Notes: generated by a model not told the origin, from the letters alone. A DNA stretch of 64,000 nucleotides from Psychromarinibacter halotolerans (GCF_029168315.1 NZ_JARGYD010000002.1:310001-374000), one strand, 5' to 3'. Shown: positions 42,551-52,475, numbered from the stretch's first letter. Numbers and translations: made by a program.

Positions 42551-42612
42551 TTCTTCTCTTCGAAAATACCTCGGGGGAGTCACGCGACAGCGTGACGGGG
42601 GCGGCGCCCCCT
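42551..42612 (+). repeat. Two-hairpin intergenic repeat, copy 3
   Basis: Starts 2 nt after the MFS stop: TTCTTCTCTT, AAAATACCTCGGGGG, stem GTCACGC/GCGTGAC with a GACA loop, then GGGGGC/GCCCCC. Unlike copies 1 and 2 it lies between two genes on the same strand, so it is not tied to convergent genes. Confidence 0.85.
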
Positions 42613-42684
42613 TTCTGCCCCCCTGCGGGGGGCTTCCAATCCCTTCGTACCGCGTCTAAACCGCGCTAACGCGGAGGGACGCAC

Positions 42685-43788
42685 ATGAGCTTCAACACGT
42701 TCGGACACCTGTTCCGGGTCACCACATGGGGTGAAAGCCACGGCCCCGCGCTGGGCGCGACGGTCGACGGCTGCCCGCCCGGCGTCCCGCTCGAGGCGTC
42801 GATGCTGCAGCACTGGCTCGACAGGCGCAAACCCGGCCAGAACAAGTACACCACCCAGCGGCGCGAGGCCGACGAGGTGGAAATCCTGTCCGGCGTGTTC
42901 GAGGGAAAGACCACCGGCACCCCGATCCAGCTGATGATCCGCAACACGGACCAGCGGTCGAAGGACTACGGCGACATCGCGCAGAAATTCCGCCCCGGCC
43001 ACGCCGACATCTCCTATTGGCAGAAATACGGGATTCGCGACTATCGTGGCGGCGGCCGGTCCTCTGCCCGCGAAACCGCCGCCCGTGTCGCTGCGGGCGG
43101 TGTCGCGCGCGAGGCGATCCGCGCCCTGCTGCCGGGGGCCGAGATCCGCGGCTACATGACCCGCATGGGCACCCATGAAATCGACCGCGCGAAGTTCGAC
43201 GCCGCCGAGATCGACAACAACCCCTTCTGGGTGCCCGACGCCACCGCGGCCGAGACATGGGCAGGCTACCTTGACGCGCTGCGCAAGTCGGGCAGTTCGG
43301 TCGGCGCGGTGATCGAGGTGTCCGCCACCGGCTTTCCCGCGGGGCTGGGCGCGCCGGTCTATGGCAAGCTGGACACCGAACTTGCCGCCGCGATGATGTC
43401 GATCAACGCGGTGAAGGGCGTCGAGATCGGCGAAGGCATGGCCGCCGCCGAACTGACGGGCGAGGCGAACGCCGACGAGATCTACATGGGCAACGACGGC
43501 CAGCCCCGGTTCAGCTCGAACCACGCGGGCGGCATTCTTGGCGGCATTTCGACCGGACAAGAGATCGTCGTGCGCTTCGCGGTGAAGCCGACCAGTTCGA
43601 TCCTGACCACCCGCAAGACCATCGACCTTGACGGCAACGAGACCGAGATCATCACCAAGGGCCGCCACGACCCCTGCGTCGGCATCCGCGCCGTCCCGGT
43701 GGGCGAGGCGATGATGGCCTGCGTTCTGCTTGACCATATCCTTCTGGATCGCGGCCAGACCGGCGGCGTCCGTGGTCCCATTGGCTGA
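42685..43788 (+). CDS. aroC: Chorismate synthase
   Basis: A 367-residue enzyme starting MSFNTFGHLFRVTTWGESHGPALG. Signatures are GESHG at the start, FRPGHADISYWQKYGIRDYRGGGRSSARETAARVAAG (about residues 105-140) and the C-terminal GRHDPCVGIRAVPVGEAM. It converts EPSP to chorismate with FMN. The ATG follows GGAGGG. It immediately precedes the AEC transporter, with no gap. Confidence 0.97.
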   Translation: MSFNTFGHLFRVTTWGESHGPALGATVDGCPPGVPLEASMLQHWLDRRKPGQNKYTTQRREADEVEILSGVFEGKTTGTPIQLMIRNTDQRSKDYGDIAQKFRPGHADISYWQKYGIRDYRGGGRSSARETAARVAAGGVAREAIRALLPGAEIRGYMTRMGTHEIDRAKFDAAEIDNNPFWVPDATAAETWAGYLDALRKSGSSVGAVIEVSATGFPAGLGAPVYGKLDTELAAAMMSINAVKGVEIGEGMAAAELTGEANADEIYMGNDGQPRFSSNHAGGILGGISTGQEIVVRFAVKPTSSILTTRKTIDLDGNETEIITKGRHDPCVGIRAVPVGEAMMACVLLDHILLDRGQTGGVRGPIG

Positions 43789-44733
43789 ATGCTGAACGTC
43801 CTCGGGATCACCTTTCCGATCTTCGCGGTGATTGCCGTCGGCTACGCGACCACCGCGCGCGGGCTGTTCAAGCCCGGCGACATGCGGGTGCTGGGCGCTT
43901 ACGTCCTGAACATCGCGATGCCCGCGCTGATGTTCTCGGCCGTTGCCACGCGCGACCTGTCTCAGATCATCGTCCCCGGCTACCTTGGCGCCTACGCGCT
44001 GGCGACGCTGACGACGATGGCCATCGGCTATGTCGTGACGGCGGCCCTTGGCGGTAGCTTCGGCGGCGGACCTGCGCGGCGGGCGCTGGGATCGCTGGGG
44101 ATGGCGATGCCGAACTCGGCCTTCGTCGGCTATCCCGTGCTGTTGCTGTCCTTCCCGGACATCGCGGGCTCGATCCTTGCGATGAATTTTCTGGTCGAGA
44201 ACTTTCTTGCGCTGCCCGTGGCGCTGGCGGTGGCGGAACTGTCACGCCCGACCGAGGGGAAAAGTATCTTTCGCATCCTTGGCGGCATCCTGTGGCAGGT
44301 TCTGACCCGGCCCTTCATCGTGGCGTTGTTGCTGGGGCTGCTGGTGTCGGTGTCCGGCATCCCGCTGCCCGAACCGGTGACCCGGGGCCTGTCGCTTGTG
44401 GCCGGATCGGCGGCCGCCGTCGCGCTGGTGGTGATCGGCGGAACCCTGTTCGGACTGCCGATGCAGGGCAACAAGGGGCTGGCCGGTCTGGTCGCGGCGG
44501 GCAAGCTGCTGCTGCATCCGGCCATCGCCGCGCTTGTGGTGCTACTTTTGCCGCTGGGTCTGGGTCCCGATCTGGGAACTGCGCTGATCCTGACCTGTGC
44601 GATGCCGATGGTCGCGATCTACGCCATCCTTGCGCAGCCGTTCGGACACGACGGTATGGCGTCAATCGCACTGCTGCTGGCGACGACCGCATCCTTCGTG
44701 ACGATCACCGCGCTGCTGGCCATCCTTCTTTAA
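43789..44733 (+). CDS. AEC-family (auxin efflux carrier-like) transporter
   Basis: A 314-residue membrane protein with about ten helices and the AEC pattern: MLNVLGITFPIFAVIAVGY at the start, PALMFSAVATRDLS, and NSAFVGYPVLLLSFP in the middle, with the crossover-type region near residue 100. Relatives export organic acids such as malate or act on unknown anions. Its start directly follows the aroC stop (TGAATG), so it is likely co-transcribed. The substrate is unknown. Confidence 0.85.
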   Translation: MLNVLGITFPIFAVIAVGYATTARGLFKPGDMRVLGAYVLNIAMPALMFSAVATRDLSQIIVPGYLGAYALATLTTMAIGYVVTAALGGSFGGGPARRALGSLGMAMPNSAFVGYPVLLLSFPDIAGSILAMNFLVENFLALPVALAVAELSRPTEGKSIFRILGGILWQVLTRPFIVALLLGLLVSVSGIPLPEPVTRGLSLVAGSAAAVALVVIGGTLFGLPMQGNKGLAGLVAAGKLLLHPAIAALVVLLLPLGLGPDLGTALILTCAMPMVAIYAILAQPFGHDGMASIALLLATTASFVTITALLAILL

Positions 44734-46671
44734 TCACTGCTCGCACAGCTGGCGGGGGCGGTTGCCGTAGGGCTGGAACGTGCAATCCGACGCGCGGAAA
44801 GACCGATACGCCTGACTGCAGGCTTGTACGTTGCAGGTCCCGCCAATCGTCTCTGATATGCTGTTCAGGGACAGTTCTTCGGTCGCGGGGGCGCCGGTCA
44901 GGAATTTGGCCCAGATCTGCGCCGGCAGCCCGCCGCCGGTGACACCCTCCATCGGAGAGTTGTCGTCGTTGCCGACCCAGACACCAACGGTATAGCGGTC
45001 GTCCCACCCGACAAACAGCGCGTCGCGGGATTCCTGGCTGGTGCCAGTCTTGCCGACCGCGCCCGGCACGCCCGCCACCGCGCGGCCGGTTCCCGAGGTG
45101 ACGACATCCCGCAGCAGCCGCGTCATCTCGGGCGCGTGGGCCAACAGTCTGCGGGCTTCGTCGGTGCTTTCGGGCTGGGGATGGGCGATGTCCTGTTCGG
45201 TGCCGTCCGGCAGGGTCATCGAGGTCAGCCCCCAAGCCTCGACCGGGCCTTCGCCTTCCGCAATCGCGGCGTAGGCTTCGGTCAGGTCCAGAAGCGTAAC
45301 GCCAGACGCGCCCAGCGCCAGCGAAGGCGTTTCCATCAGCTCTGCCTCGATCCCCAACGCGCGGGCGGCCTGCGCGGGTTTTTCGAACCCGATATAGTGC
45401 GCAAGCGTGACCGTGGCGGCGTTCAGCGATCGCACAAAGGACTGCCGCATCGTGACGATGCCGCTGAAACCGCCGCCGTAGTTCTCGGGGCGGTATCCAT
45501 CCAGATTGATCGGCTGGTCGGTGATGGTGCGGTCCGGCGTGACCCCTTCGGCCAGCGCGGCAAGGTAGACGAAGGTCTTGAAGGTCGACCCCGGCTGACG
45601 CACGGCGCTGACGGCCCGGTTGAACTGACTTTCGGAATAGTCCCGTCCGCCGACCATCGCGGCGACGCTGCCATCGGGCCGCAGCGCAACCAGTGCCGCC
45701 TGCATCGGGCGATCGCCAAGCACATCGGCGATGGCAGCCTCGGCCTGAATCTGCAGCTCCGGGTCCAGCGTGGTGTGCACCGTCGCGGCGCGTCCTCCGG
45801 CGTGTTCCTCCGCCTCGTCCGCGACCCAGTCCGCGAACCATCCGCCATAGGCCGGGGCGCTGCGGCTGAATTCCCGCGTCTCGATCTCGGTCCGGGCGGC
45901 GTCGGCATCCTCTTCGCTGATGTCGCCCACCCACTGCATGTTCTCGATGGCCTGCAACGCCCGTGGCCGCAGACGGTCGGTGTCGCCATAGGGGTTCACC
46001 ACCGACGGGATCTGGATCGACGCCGCCAAAAGCGCGCTTTCGGCCAGCGACAGGTCCTGCACCGGTTTGCCGAAATACACCCGCGACGCGGCCCCAACGC
46101 CCTGCGCGCCGCTTCCCAGGTACACCCGGTTCAGATAGCGTTCTAGGATCTCGTCCTTGGAATAACGCGCCTCGATCTCACGCGCCAAAAGCGCCTCGTG
46201 GATCTTGCGGGTATAGGTGCGTTCCGGCGTCAGATAGCTGATCTTGACCAACTGCTGGGTGATGGTGCTGCCGCCTTCGACGATGCCACCCGCCCGCATG
46301 TTAGAGACGAAAGCCCGCCCGATCGACCGCAGGTCCAGCCCGCCGTGGTCGCGGAACCGGACATCTTCCAGCGAGATCACGGCCTGCGTGAGGGTTTCGG
46401 GAAGCTCGGCATAGGGCACGTACTCCGAGGTGGTGCCACCCGCCATCACAAGCGCGGCGCCGTCCTGCGTCTGCATGAACGGAGAGGCCTGTGCCTCCAT
46501 CTCGTCGAGATCGGGCAGTTTCGTCAGCCACAGCAGGCCCGCGCCGCTTCCGGCTGCGCCAACCATAAGCACAAGGGCGAACAAGCCCACCCACAGCTTC
46601 CAGCGGCGTCGCGGTCGTTTCCTGTCTGAATCGAGTTTCGTCCGGTCGGCCAGCGTGCCTTGATCGCCCAT
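44734..46671 (-). CDS. Class A penicillin-binding protein (PBP1-like) with C-terminal Cys-rich tail
   Basis: A 645-residue bifunctional peptidoglycan synthase. N-terminal membrane anchor about residues 24-50; GT51 transglycosylase with Glu102 (EDVRFRDHGGL) and GGSTITQQL; transpeptidase with Ser362-x-x-Lys (STFK), Ser415-Leu-Asn and Lys541-Thr-Gly. The C-terminus (about 610-645) holds four Cys and AYRSFRASDC, reminiscent of BA14K-like tails. Start 46671 is chosen for fit with the family; an upstream ATG would extend into a low-similarity region. It builds septal or side-wall peptidoglycan. Confidence 0.92.
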   Translation of the reverse strand: MGDQGTLADRTKLDSDRKRPRRRWKLWVGLFALVLMVGAAGSGAGLLWLTKLPDLDEMEAQASPFMQTQDGAALVMAGGTTSEYVPYAELPETLTQAVISLEDVRFRDHGGLDLRSIGRAFVSNMRAGGIVEGGSTITQQLVKISYLTPERTYTRKIHEALLAREIEARYSKDEILERYLNRVYLGSGAQGVGAASRVYFGKPVQDLSLAESALLAASIQIPSVVNPYGDTDRLRPRALQAIENMQWVGDISEEDADAARTEIETREFSRSAPAYGGWFADWVADEAEEHAGGRAATVHTTLDPELQIQAEAAIADVLGDRPMQAALVALRPDGSVAAMVGGRDYSESQFNRAVSAVRQPGSTFKTFVYLAALAEGVTPDRTITDQPINLDGYRPENYGGGFSGIVTMRQSFVRSLNAATVTLAHYIGFEKPAQAARALGIEAELMETPSLALGASGVTLLDLTEAYAAIAEGEGPVEAWGLTSMTLPDGTEQDIAHPQPESTDEARRLLAHAPEMTRLLRDVVTSGTGRAVAGVPGAVGKTGTSQESRDALFVGWDDRYTVGVWVGNDDNSPMEGVTGGGLPAQIWAKFLTGAPATEELSLNSISETIGGTCNVQACSQAYRSFRASDCTFQPYGNRPRQLCEQ

Positions 46672-46783
46672 CGCGCGCGGTCTCCTTTGGAGCGTGAACG
46701 TGCGAACAGCGCTCGGGGTTCCGCCCCGGCATGTAAAATCGGCCACTTGTGCTGCATCGACCGGGTCCGCATCGCGGCAGGCG

Positions 46784-47656
46784 TCAGGCCGTGCGCCGCC
46801 GCGACACCTGTACCGCCCAGATCCCCAGCATCACCACCGCGACCCCCAGAAGGTCCAGAACGCCCGGCCGTTCGCCCAACAGCAGCGCCGCGATGGTCAC
46901 GCCGAAGAACGGCGACAGGAAATGGAACGTCGCCGCGCGCACCGCCCCGATCCGGTTGACCAGCCAGAACCAGACGAAAGTCGCCGCCAGCCCCGGCACC
47001 AGCGCGGTATACCAGAAGGCCAGCACCATCTTCAGCGACCACGTCACCTGCCAGTCCTCCAGGATCACCGCCCCCACCGCCAGCCCCGCGCTGCCCACCA
47101 GCATCTGAAGGCCGACGATCATTATCACGTTCCCGCCCGAGATCGCGCCGCGCACGGCCATCGTCGCTACGGTCAGCGACAGGACCCCAAGGACCGCCAG
47201 ACCGACGCCGACAAGGTCCACCCCGCCGGACAGGCGGGCGCCCATGATGATCGCCACTCCAAGAATGCCCGTCACCAGCCCAGCCAGCCCCAGCGCCGAA
47301 ATCCGTTCGCCGAACACCAGCAGCCCGCCCAGCGCGACCAGCAGCGGCATGGTCGAGGCGATGATCGCGGCCAGCGATGCCTCGATCGTCTGAACCGCGG
47401 TGAAGGTCAGGCCAAGGTAAAGCGCGTTCTGGCAGATCCCCAGCACCACGGTCGCACGCCATTGCGACCGCGACAGCCGCATGGTCTGGCCCAGCCATGC
47501 GCCGATCCCCACGCCGATCAGTCCCGAACACAGGAACCTTAGCGCCAGCGCGGTCAGCGGCGGCGCGTCGGCCACGATGATCCGCGCCGAGCTGAAGGCC
47601 GACCCCCACATCGCCGCGAAGGCCACGCCCATCACGATGCTCCGAAGGTCCGTCAT
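46784..47656 (-). CDS. EamA/DMT-family transporter
   Basis: A 290-residue protein with ten hydrophobic helices in two EamA repeats (MGVAFAAMWGSAFSSAR near the start; VRAATFHFLSPFFGVTIAALLLGE near residue 245). The family exports amino acids or other metabolites. Its ATG overlaps the stop of the WYL-regulator gene by 4 nt, forming a two-gene operon in which the regulator probably controls the transporter. Substrate unknown. Confidence 0.88.
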   Translation of the reverse strand: MTDLRSIVMGVAFAAMWGSAFSSARIIVADAPPLTALALRFLCSGLIGVGIGAWLGQTMRLSRSQWRATVVLGICQNALYLGLTFTAVQTIEASLAAIIASTMPLLVALGGLLVFGERISALGLAGLVTGILGVAIIMGARLSGGVDLVGVGLAVLGVLSLTVATMAVRGAISGGNVIMIVGLQMLVGSAGLAVGAVILEDWQVTWSLKMVLAFWYTALVPGLAATFVWFWLVNRIGAVRAATFHFLSPFFGVTIAALLLGERPGVLDLLGVAVVMLGIWAVQVSRRRTA

Positions 47657-48342
47657 GACTGCGATTCCGCCCCCATCTGCGCAAGATAGTCCCTAAGTAG
47701 GGATGCGCGGCGCGGCCTAAAGCTGTGCCCGGTCACCGATGCCTGCGTGATCCGGTGCACGACGAACTTGCGAAACTCCTGCCGCAAACAGCACCACGCA
47801 AGGATCATCTGGGCATGGTCGACGAACACGGTCGCAAGCGGCCAGATCCGCCGCCCTGTCTCGTTGCCCGCGCCGTCGACATAGGTGATGTCGACCGCAA
47901 GTTCGTCCCATGACGCGCGGCGCAGCAGGTCAAGGTGCCTTGGCGCGCGGGTGGTCTCCCAGCGGCGGACCATCGACACCGCATGCGCCGCCTGCTGCGC
48001 GACACGGTCCGGCAAACGGGCGACGATCTTGTCCATCGCGGCGGCGGCTGCATCGGCCAGTGCCGGATCGGCCTTGGCCTGCACCTCGGCCAATCCCAGC
48101 ACCAGCGCCTCGACCTCTAGCCGGTCGAACATCTGCGGCGGCAGCGCCGGGTCCTCGGTCAGGCGATATCCATAGCCCGCCTCGCCGTCGATCAGCGCGC
48201 CCGCCGCGCGCAACGCGTCGATGTCGCGATACAGGGTGCGTTCCGACACGCCCGTTTCCGCCGCAAGCCGCATGGCCGTCACCGGCGGCGGCAACCGTCG
48301 CAGAAGGTCCAGCAGGCGAAACAGACGGTCGGTTCTGGGCAT
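47653..48342 (-). CDS. YafY-type HTH/WYL-domain transcriptional regulator
   Basis: A 229-residue regulator with an N-terminal winged helix (LAAETGVSERTLYRDIDALRAAGA, residues about 26-50) and a C-terminal WYL-like domain (WPLATVFVDHAQMILAWCCLRQEFRKFVVHRI, about 165-200), with W-C in place of the usual W-Y. It is divergent from a GST gene 73 nt away and starts an operon with EamA. The ligand is unknown. Confidence 0.88.
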   Translation of the reverse strand: MPRTDRLFRLLDLLRRLPPPVTAMRLAAETGVSERTLYRDIDALRAAGALIDGEAGYGYRLTEDPALPPQMFDRLEVEALVLGLAEVQAKADPALADAAAAAMDKIVARLPDRVAQQAAHAVSMVRRWETTRAPRHLDLLRRASWDELAVDITYVDGAGNETGRRIWPLATVFVDHAQMILAWCCLRQEFRKFVVHRITQASVTGHSFRPRRASLLRDYLAQMGAESQS

Positions 48343-48415
48343 TGCTCTGCTGACGGATTCTGACAGGATGGCTGGACCATAATACGTTCAGCACAAGCCG
48401 CCAAGGAGACCCGGA

Positions 48416-49036
48416 ATGCTGACACTGTACCACGCCCCCCGCAGCCGCTCGACCCGCATCGTCGCCCTGATCGAGGATCTCGGCGCACAGGACAAGGTCA
48501 CCATCGACCCGGTTTCGGTGCCCCGTCAGGACGGCAGCGGCAGCCGCGACGCCCGCAATCCGCATCCCGAAGGGAAGGTGCCCCTGCTGGTTCACGGCGA
48601 CGCGGTGATCTGGGAATCGACCGCCATCGCCCTGTACCTGACCGAACTGTTCCCCGACGCCGGGTTGGGCCGACCCATTGGCGCGCCCGACCGGGGCGTG
48701 CTGCTGTCGTGGCTGGCGTGGTACGGCGACGTCTTGGAACCCGTTATCGTGATGGAATTCGCCGAGATCCGTCATCCCGTGGTCCAATCGACCTTCCGCG
48801 GCATGGCCGAGGTAACCGACCGCCTGTCGCACGCCCTGAAGGATCGGCCCTACCTGTTGGGCGACGATTACTCTGTAGCGGACGCAATCTGTTCATCGGC
48901 CTTCCAGTTCGCGGCGGGCTTCACCCCGGACGTTCCGCATATCCAAGACTGGGTGGCCCGTTGCGGCGATCGGCCTGCGCTGAAGAACGCCATCGCCTTC
49001 GACACCCGCCTGATCGAGACCGCCGGCGCGCATTGA
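48416..49036 (+). CDS. Glutathione S-transferase family protein
   Basis: A 206-residue GST with N-terminal MLTLYHAPRSRSTRIVALIEDLG (Ser in the active-site S-R-S-T), HPEGKVPLL and ESTAIALYLTELFPD in the thioredoxin fold, and a helical C-terminal domain. It resembles GST proteins acting on small electrophiles; no specific substrate is evident. It is divergent from the WYL regulator, which may control it. Confidence 0.88.
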   Translation: MLTLYHAPRSRSTRIVALIEDLGAQDKVTIDPVSVPRQDGSGSRDARNPHPEGKVPLLVHGDAVIWESTAIALYLTELFPDAGLGRPIGAPDRGVLLSWLAWYGDVLEPVIVMEFAEIRHPVVQSTFRGMAEVTDRLSHALKDRPYLLGDDYSVADAICSSAFQFAAGFTPDVPHIQDWVARCGDRPALKNAIAFDTRLIETAGAH

Positions 49037-49078
49037 CCTTGGCCCGACCGGCGGCGACAGTGCGGCCATGGGGGAAAA

Positions 49079-50521
49079 ATGCCCGTGATCTCATTGCCCT
49101 ATTGGCTGGTTGTCCTGCACGTTCTGGTGCAGGCCGGGTTCATCGTGCGCGCGCTTCTACGGCCCCATCGCGGGCCGTCGTCGCGGCTGGCGTGGGTGCT
49201 TGTGATCCTGACCGCACCGGTGGTCGGGATCGTCGCCTATCTGCTGTTCGGAGAGACAAATATCGGCACCGACCGCGCGGAACGCTACCGCGAGACGGCG
49301 GGCAAGGCGGACCGGCTGTTCGACCCCGCGCCGGACTCCGCCTTCGAACACGTTACGCCACGCCACAGGCACATCTTCCGCGCTGGCGAGTCGATCAGCG
49401 GCCATGCCCCCGTGACCGGCAACACGGGCCGGTTGCTGGGAGAGGGCAGCGCCCCGACCGAGGCGATGATCGCCGACATCGACGCGGCGACGGATCATGT
49501 CCACCTGTTGTTCTACATCTGGCTTGGCGACTCTGCCGGCACCCGCGTGGCCGAGGCGGCGATGCGCGCGGCCCGGCGCGGGGTCACCGTGCGCGCGATG
49601 GCCGACGATCTTGGTTCGCGCCGTATCATCCGGTCGCCGCTTTGGGCCGAGATGGAAAAGGCCGGTGTCCGGCTGGCCCGCGCGCTGCCGCTGGACAACC
49701 TGCTTCTGCACACGCTGAAAGGCCGGGTGGACCTGCGCAATCACCGCAAGATCGTAGTGATCGACAACCACATCACCTATTGCGGCAGCCAGAACTGCGC
49801 CGATCCCGAATTTCGGGTGAAACAGAAGTTCGCGCCTTGGGTCGACCTGATGGTGCGGTTCGAAGGGCCGGTCGCACGGCAGAACCAATGGTTGTTCGTG
49901 CAGGACTGGATGGCCCATGTCGACGAGGATCTGCACCCGCTGCTGTCCGTCGATCCCGAGCCTTTTGACGGGCCCGTCGTGGCACAGGTCAACGGCAGCG
50001 GCCCCACCGTGCGCGACAGCGCCATGCCCGAGATGTTCGAGACCCTGCTGCACGCCGCGCGGCGCGACTTGACCCTGACCACCCCGTATTACGTCCCGAC
50101 GGAATCCATGCAGGCCGCGTTGTGTGCAGCCGCGCATCGGGGCGTCCGCACCCGCATGATCGTGCCAGAGCGCAACGACTCGTGGATCGTGGCCGCCGCC
50201 AGCCACAGCTATTACCCGGAACTTCTTTCCGCCGGGGTCCAGATCTTCGAGTACGCGCCGGGACTGCTGCACGCCAAGTCGCTGACGCTGGACGGCGAGA
50301 TCGCGATGATCGGCTCGGCCAACCTCGACCGGCGGAGCTTTGAACTGAACTACGAGAACAACATCCTGCTGCAGGACCACGCGCTGACGGCCGAGCTTGT
50401 GGCCCGGCAGGAAAGCTACATCGCCCAGTCCACAGAGATCACGGCGTCAGACGTTGCCGCTTGGACGCTGCCGCGCCGGCTATGGAACAACACCGTCGCC
50501 ATGATGGGCCCCATTCTCTGA
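49079..50521 (+). CDS. cls: Cardiolipin synthase (phospholipase D family)
   Basis: A 480-residue protein with two N-terminal membrane helices (about 1-60) and two HKD motifs: NHRKIVVIDNHITYCGSQN (about residue 220) and HAKSLTLDGEIAMIGSANLDRR (about 400). It condenses phosphatidylglycerol into cardiolipin at the inner membrane. Length matches ClsA-type enzymes. RBS GGGGGAAA precedes the start. Confidence 0.93.
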   Translation: MPVISLPYWLVVLHVLVQAGFIVRALLRPHRGPSSRLAWVLVILTAPVVGIVAYLLFGETNIGTDRAERYRETAGKADRLFDPAPDSAFEHVTPRHRHIFRAGESISGHAPVTGNTGRLLGEGSAPTEAMIADIDAATDHVHLLFYIWLGDSAGTRVAEAAMRAARRGVTVRAMADDLGSRRIIRSPLWAEMEKAGVRLARALPLDNLLLHTLKGRVDLRNHRKIVVIDNHITYCGSQNCADPEFRVKQKFAPWVDLMVRFEGPVARQNQWLFVQDWMAHVDEDLHPLLSVDPEPFDGPVVAQVNGSGPTVRDSAMPEMFETLLHAARRDLTLTTPYYVPTESMQAALCAAAHRGVRTRMIVPERNDSWIVAAASHSYYPELLSAGVQIFEYAPGLLHAKSLTLDGEIAMIGSANLDRRSFELNYENNILLQDHALTAELVARQESYIAQSTEITASDVAAWTLPRRLWNNTVAMMGPIL

Positions 50522-50657
50522 TCCGCGCATCAGAGACGAAGATGGCGTGCCAAGGTGCGCCGAACCGCGGTCGCTTATCGCAGGTATTGCGCTGGCCGGG
50601 ACCCGCCGACAGCGCGTCAGGGGTTGCGCAACACCGCGATCTGACGATGATCGGCAC

Positions 50658-52475
50658 ATGAAAGTATCAGATTCCCAAACCCACATTAAGACCTGGGCCG
50701 AGGCCGCACCAAGACTGGTTGCCGTCGCCGCCGGTCGCGAGCCTGCCGACCGCGTGATCCGCGGTGGCCGGATCGTCAATGTCCACACCCGCGAGATTAT
50801 CGACGGCTGGCAGGTCGCCATCGCCGATGGCCGGTTCGCCTATGTCGGTCCCGACGCCTCTCACTGCATCGGCGATACGACCGACGTGATCGAGGCAGAG
50901 GGCCGCTATCTTGTCCCCGGCCTGTGCGACGCGCACATGCACATCGAAAGCGGGATGCTGACCCCCGCCGAGTTCGCCCGCGCGGTGACCCCGCACGGCA
51001 CGACGACGATGTTCACCGACCCGCACGAGATCGCCAACGTCATGGGGCTGGAAGGTGTCCGGCTGATGCATGACGAGGCGCTGCTTCAGCCGGTCAACAT
51101 CTATACCCAGATGCCGTCCTGCGCCCCATCCGCACCGGGGCTCGAGACCACCGGCTACGAGATCGGGCCAGAAGACGTCGCAGAGGCGATGACATGGCCC
51201 GGCATCATCGGGCTGGGCGAGATGATGAACTATCCCGGCGTCGTCGCCGGCGACCCGCAGATGCTGGCCGAGATCGCCGAGACCCAGAAAGCCGGCAAGA
51301 CCGTGGGCGGGCACTATGCCTCGCCCGATCTTGCGAACTTTCACGCCTATGCCGCAGGCGGCCCCGCCGACGACCACGAAGGCACGCAAGAGGCCGACGC
51401 GATCATGCGCGTCCGGCAGGGCATGGGCGCGATGATGCGGCTGGGCTCGGCGTGGTACGACGTAAAGGCGCAGATCACCGCCGTAACCGAAAAGGGGCTG
51501 GACCCGCGCGGGTTCATCCTGTGCACCGACGACTGCCATTCCGGCACGTTGGTCCACGACGGCCACATGAACCGCGTAGTGCGCCACGCCATCGAGTGTG
51601 GGTGCGATCCGCTCATCGCGATCCAGATGGCGACGATCAACACCGCTACGCATTTCGGGCTTCAGCGGGAACTAGGCTCGATCGCGCCGGGACGCCGCGC
51701 CGACCTGATCCTGACCCCCGATCTGACGACGCTGCCGATTGACGCGGTGTACGCTCGCGGCGAACTTGTGGCGCAGGACGGCAAGGTCACGGTCGACTTC
51801 CCGCACGGGGACTGGCCATCGCATGCCAGGACCTCGGTCAACATGGGGGCCGACAAGGTGGCGTCCGACTTCATCGTCGCCGCCCCCGACGGCGCGAACC
51901 GTGTGAAGGCGAAAGTCATCGGCGTGGTCGAAAACCAGGCCCCGACCAAGGCGCTGACCGCCGAGTTGCAGGTCACCGACGGCACGGTCGAGGGCGATCC
52001 GGATCAGGATGTCTGCCAGATCGCGCTGGTCGAACGGCACCGCGCCACCGGCAAGGTGGTGAACGGGTTCGTTTCGGGCTTTGGCTATACCGGCGACATG
52101 GCGATCGCGTCGACCGTCGCGCATGACAGCCACCACATGATCGTGGTCGGCACCTCGCGCGAGAACATGGCGCAGGCGGCGAACCGGCTGGCAGAGGTCG
52201 GCGGCGGTGTCACCGTCTGGAAGGACGGACAGGAACTCGCGCTGGTCGAACTGCCCATCGCCGGGCTGATGTCCGACAGCCCCGCCGAGGATGTCGCCCG
52301 CACCGCGCAGGCGATGGTCGAGGCGATGTCCGCCTGCGGCTGCACCCTGAACAACGCGTACATGCAGCATTCGCTATTGGCGCTGGTTGTCATCCCCGAG
52401 TTGCGCATTTCCGATATGGGGCTGGTCGACGTAACCACCTTCACCACCACAGACGTTTTCGAGGCCACCACGTGA
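50658..52475 (+). CDS. ade: Adenine deaminase
   Basis: A 605-residue amidohydrolase with the metal-binding HMHIESGML (about residue 95), a long alpha/beta barrel, and the C-terminal HSHHMIVVGT-like region (VAHDSHHMIVVGTSRENM) that is typical of bacterial Ade. It deaminates adenine to hypoxanthine. Its stop overlaps the amn GTG start, so adenine released by AMP nucleosidase would be processed at once. RBS is weak. Start MKVSDSQTHIKT at 50658. Confidence 0.93.
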   Translation: MKVSDSQTHIKTWAEAAPRLVAVAAGREPADRVIRGGRIVNVHTREIIDGWQVAIADGRFAYVGPDASHCIGDTTDVIEAEGRYLVPGLCDAHMHIESGMLTPAEFARAVTPHGTTTMFTDPHEIANVMGLEGVRLMHDEALLQPVNIYTQMPSCAPSAPGLETTGYEIGPEDVAEAMTWPGIIGLGEMMNYPGVVAGDPQMLAEIAETQKAGKTVGGHYASPDLANFHAYAAGGPADDHEGTQEADAIMRVRQGMGAMMRLGSAWYDVKAQITAVTEKGLDPRGFILCTDDCHSGTLVHDGHMNRVVRHAIECGCDPLIAIQMATINTATHFGLQRELGSIAPGRRADLILTPDLTTLPIDAVYARGELVAQDGKVTVDFPHGDWPSHARTSVNMGADKVASDFIVAAPDGANRVKAKVIGVVENQAPTKALTAELQVTDGTVEGDPDQDVCQIALVERHRATGKVVNGFVSGFGYTGDMAIASTVAHDSHHMIVVGTSRENMAQAANRLAEVGGGVTVWKDGQELALVELPIAGLMSDSPAEDVARTAQAMVEAMSACGCTLNNAYMQHSLLALVVIPELRISDMGLVDVTTFTTTDVFEATT

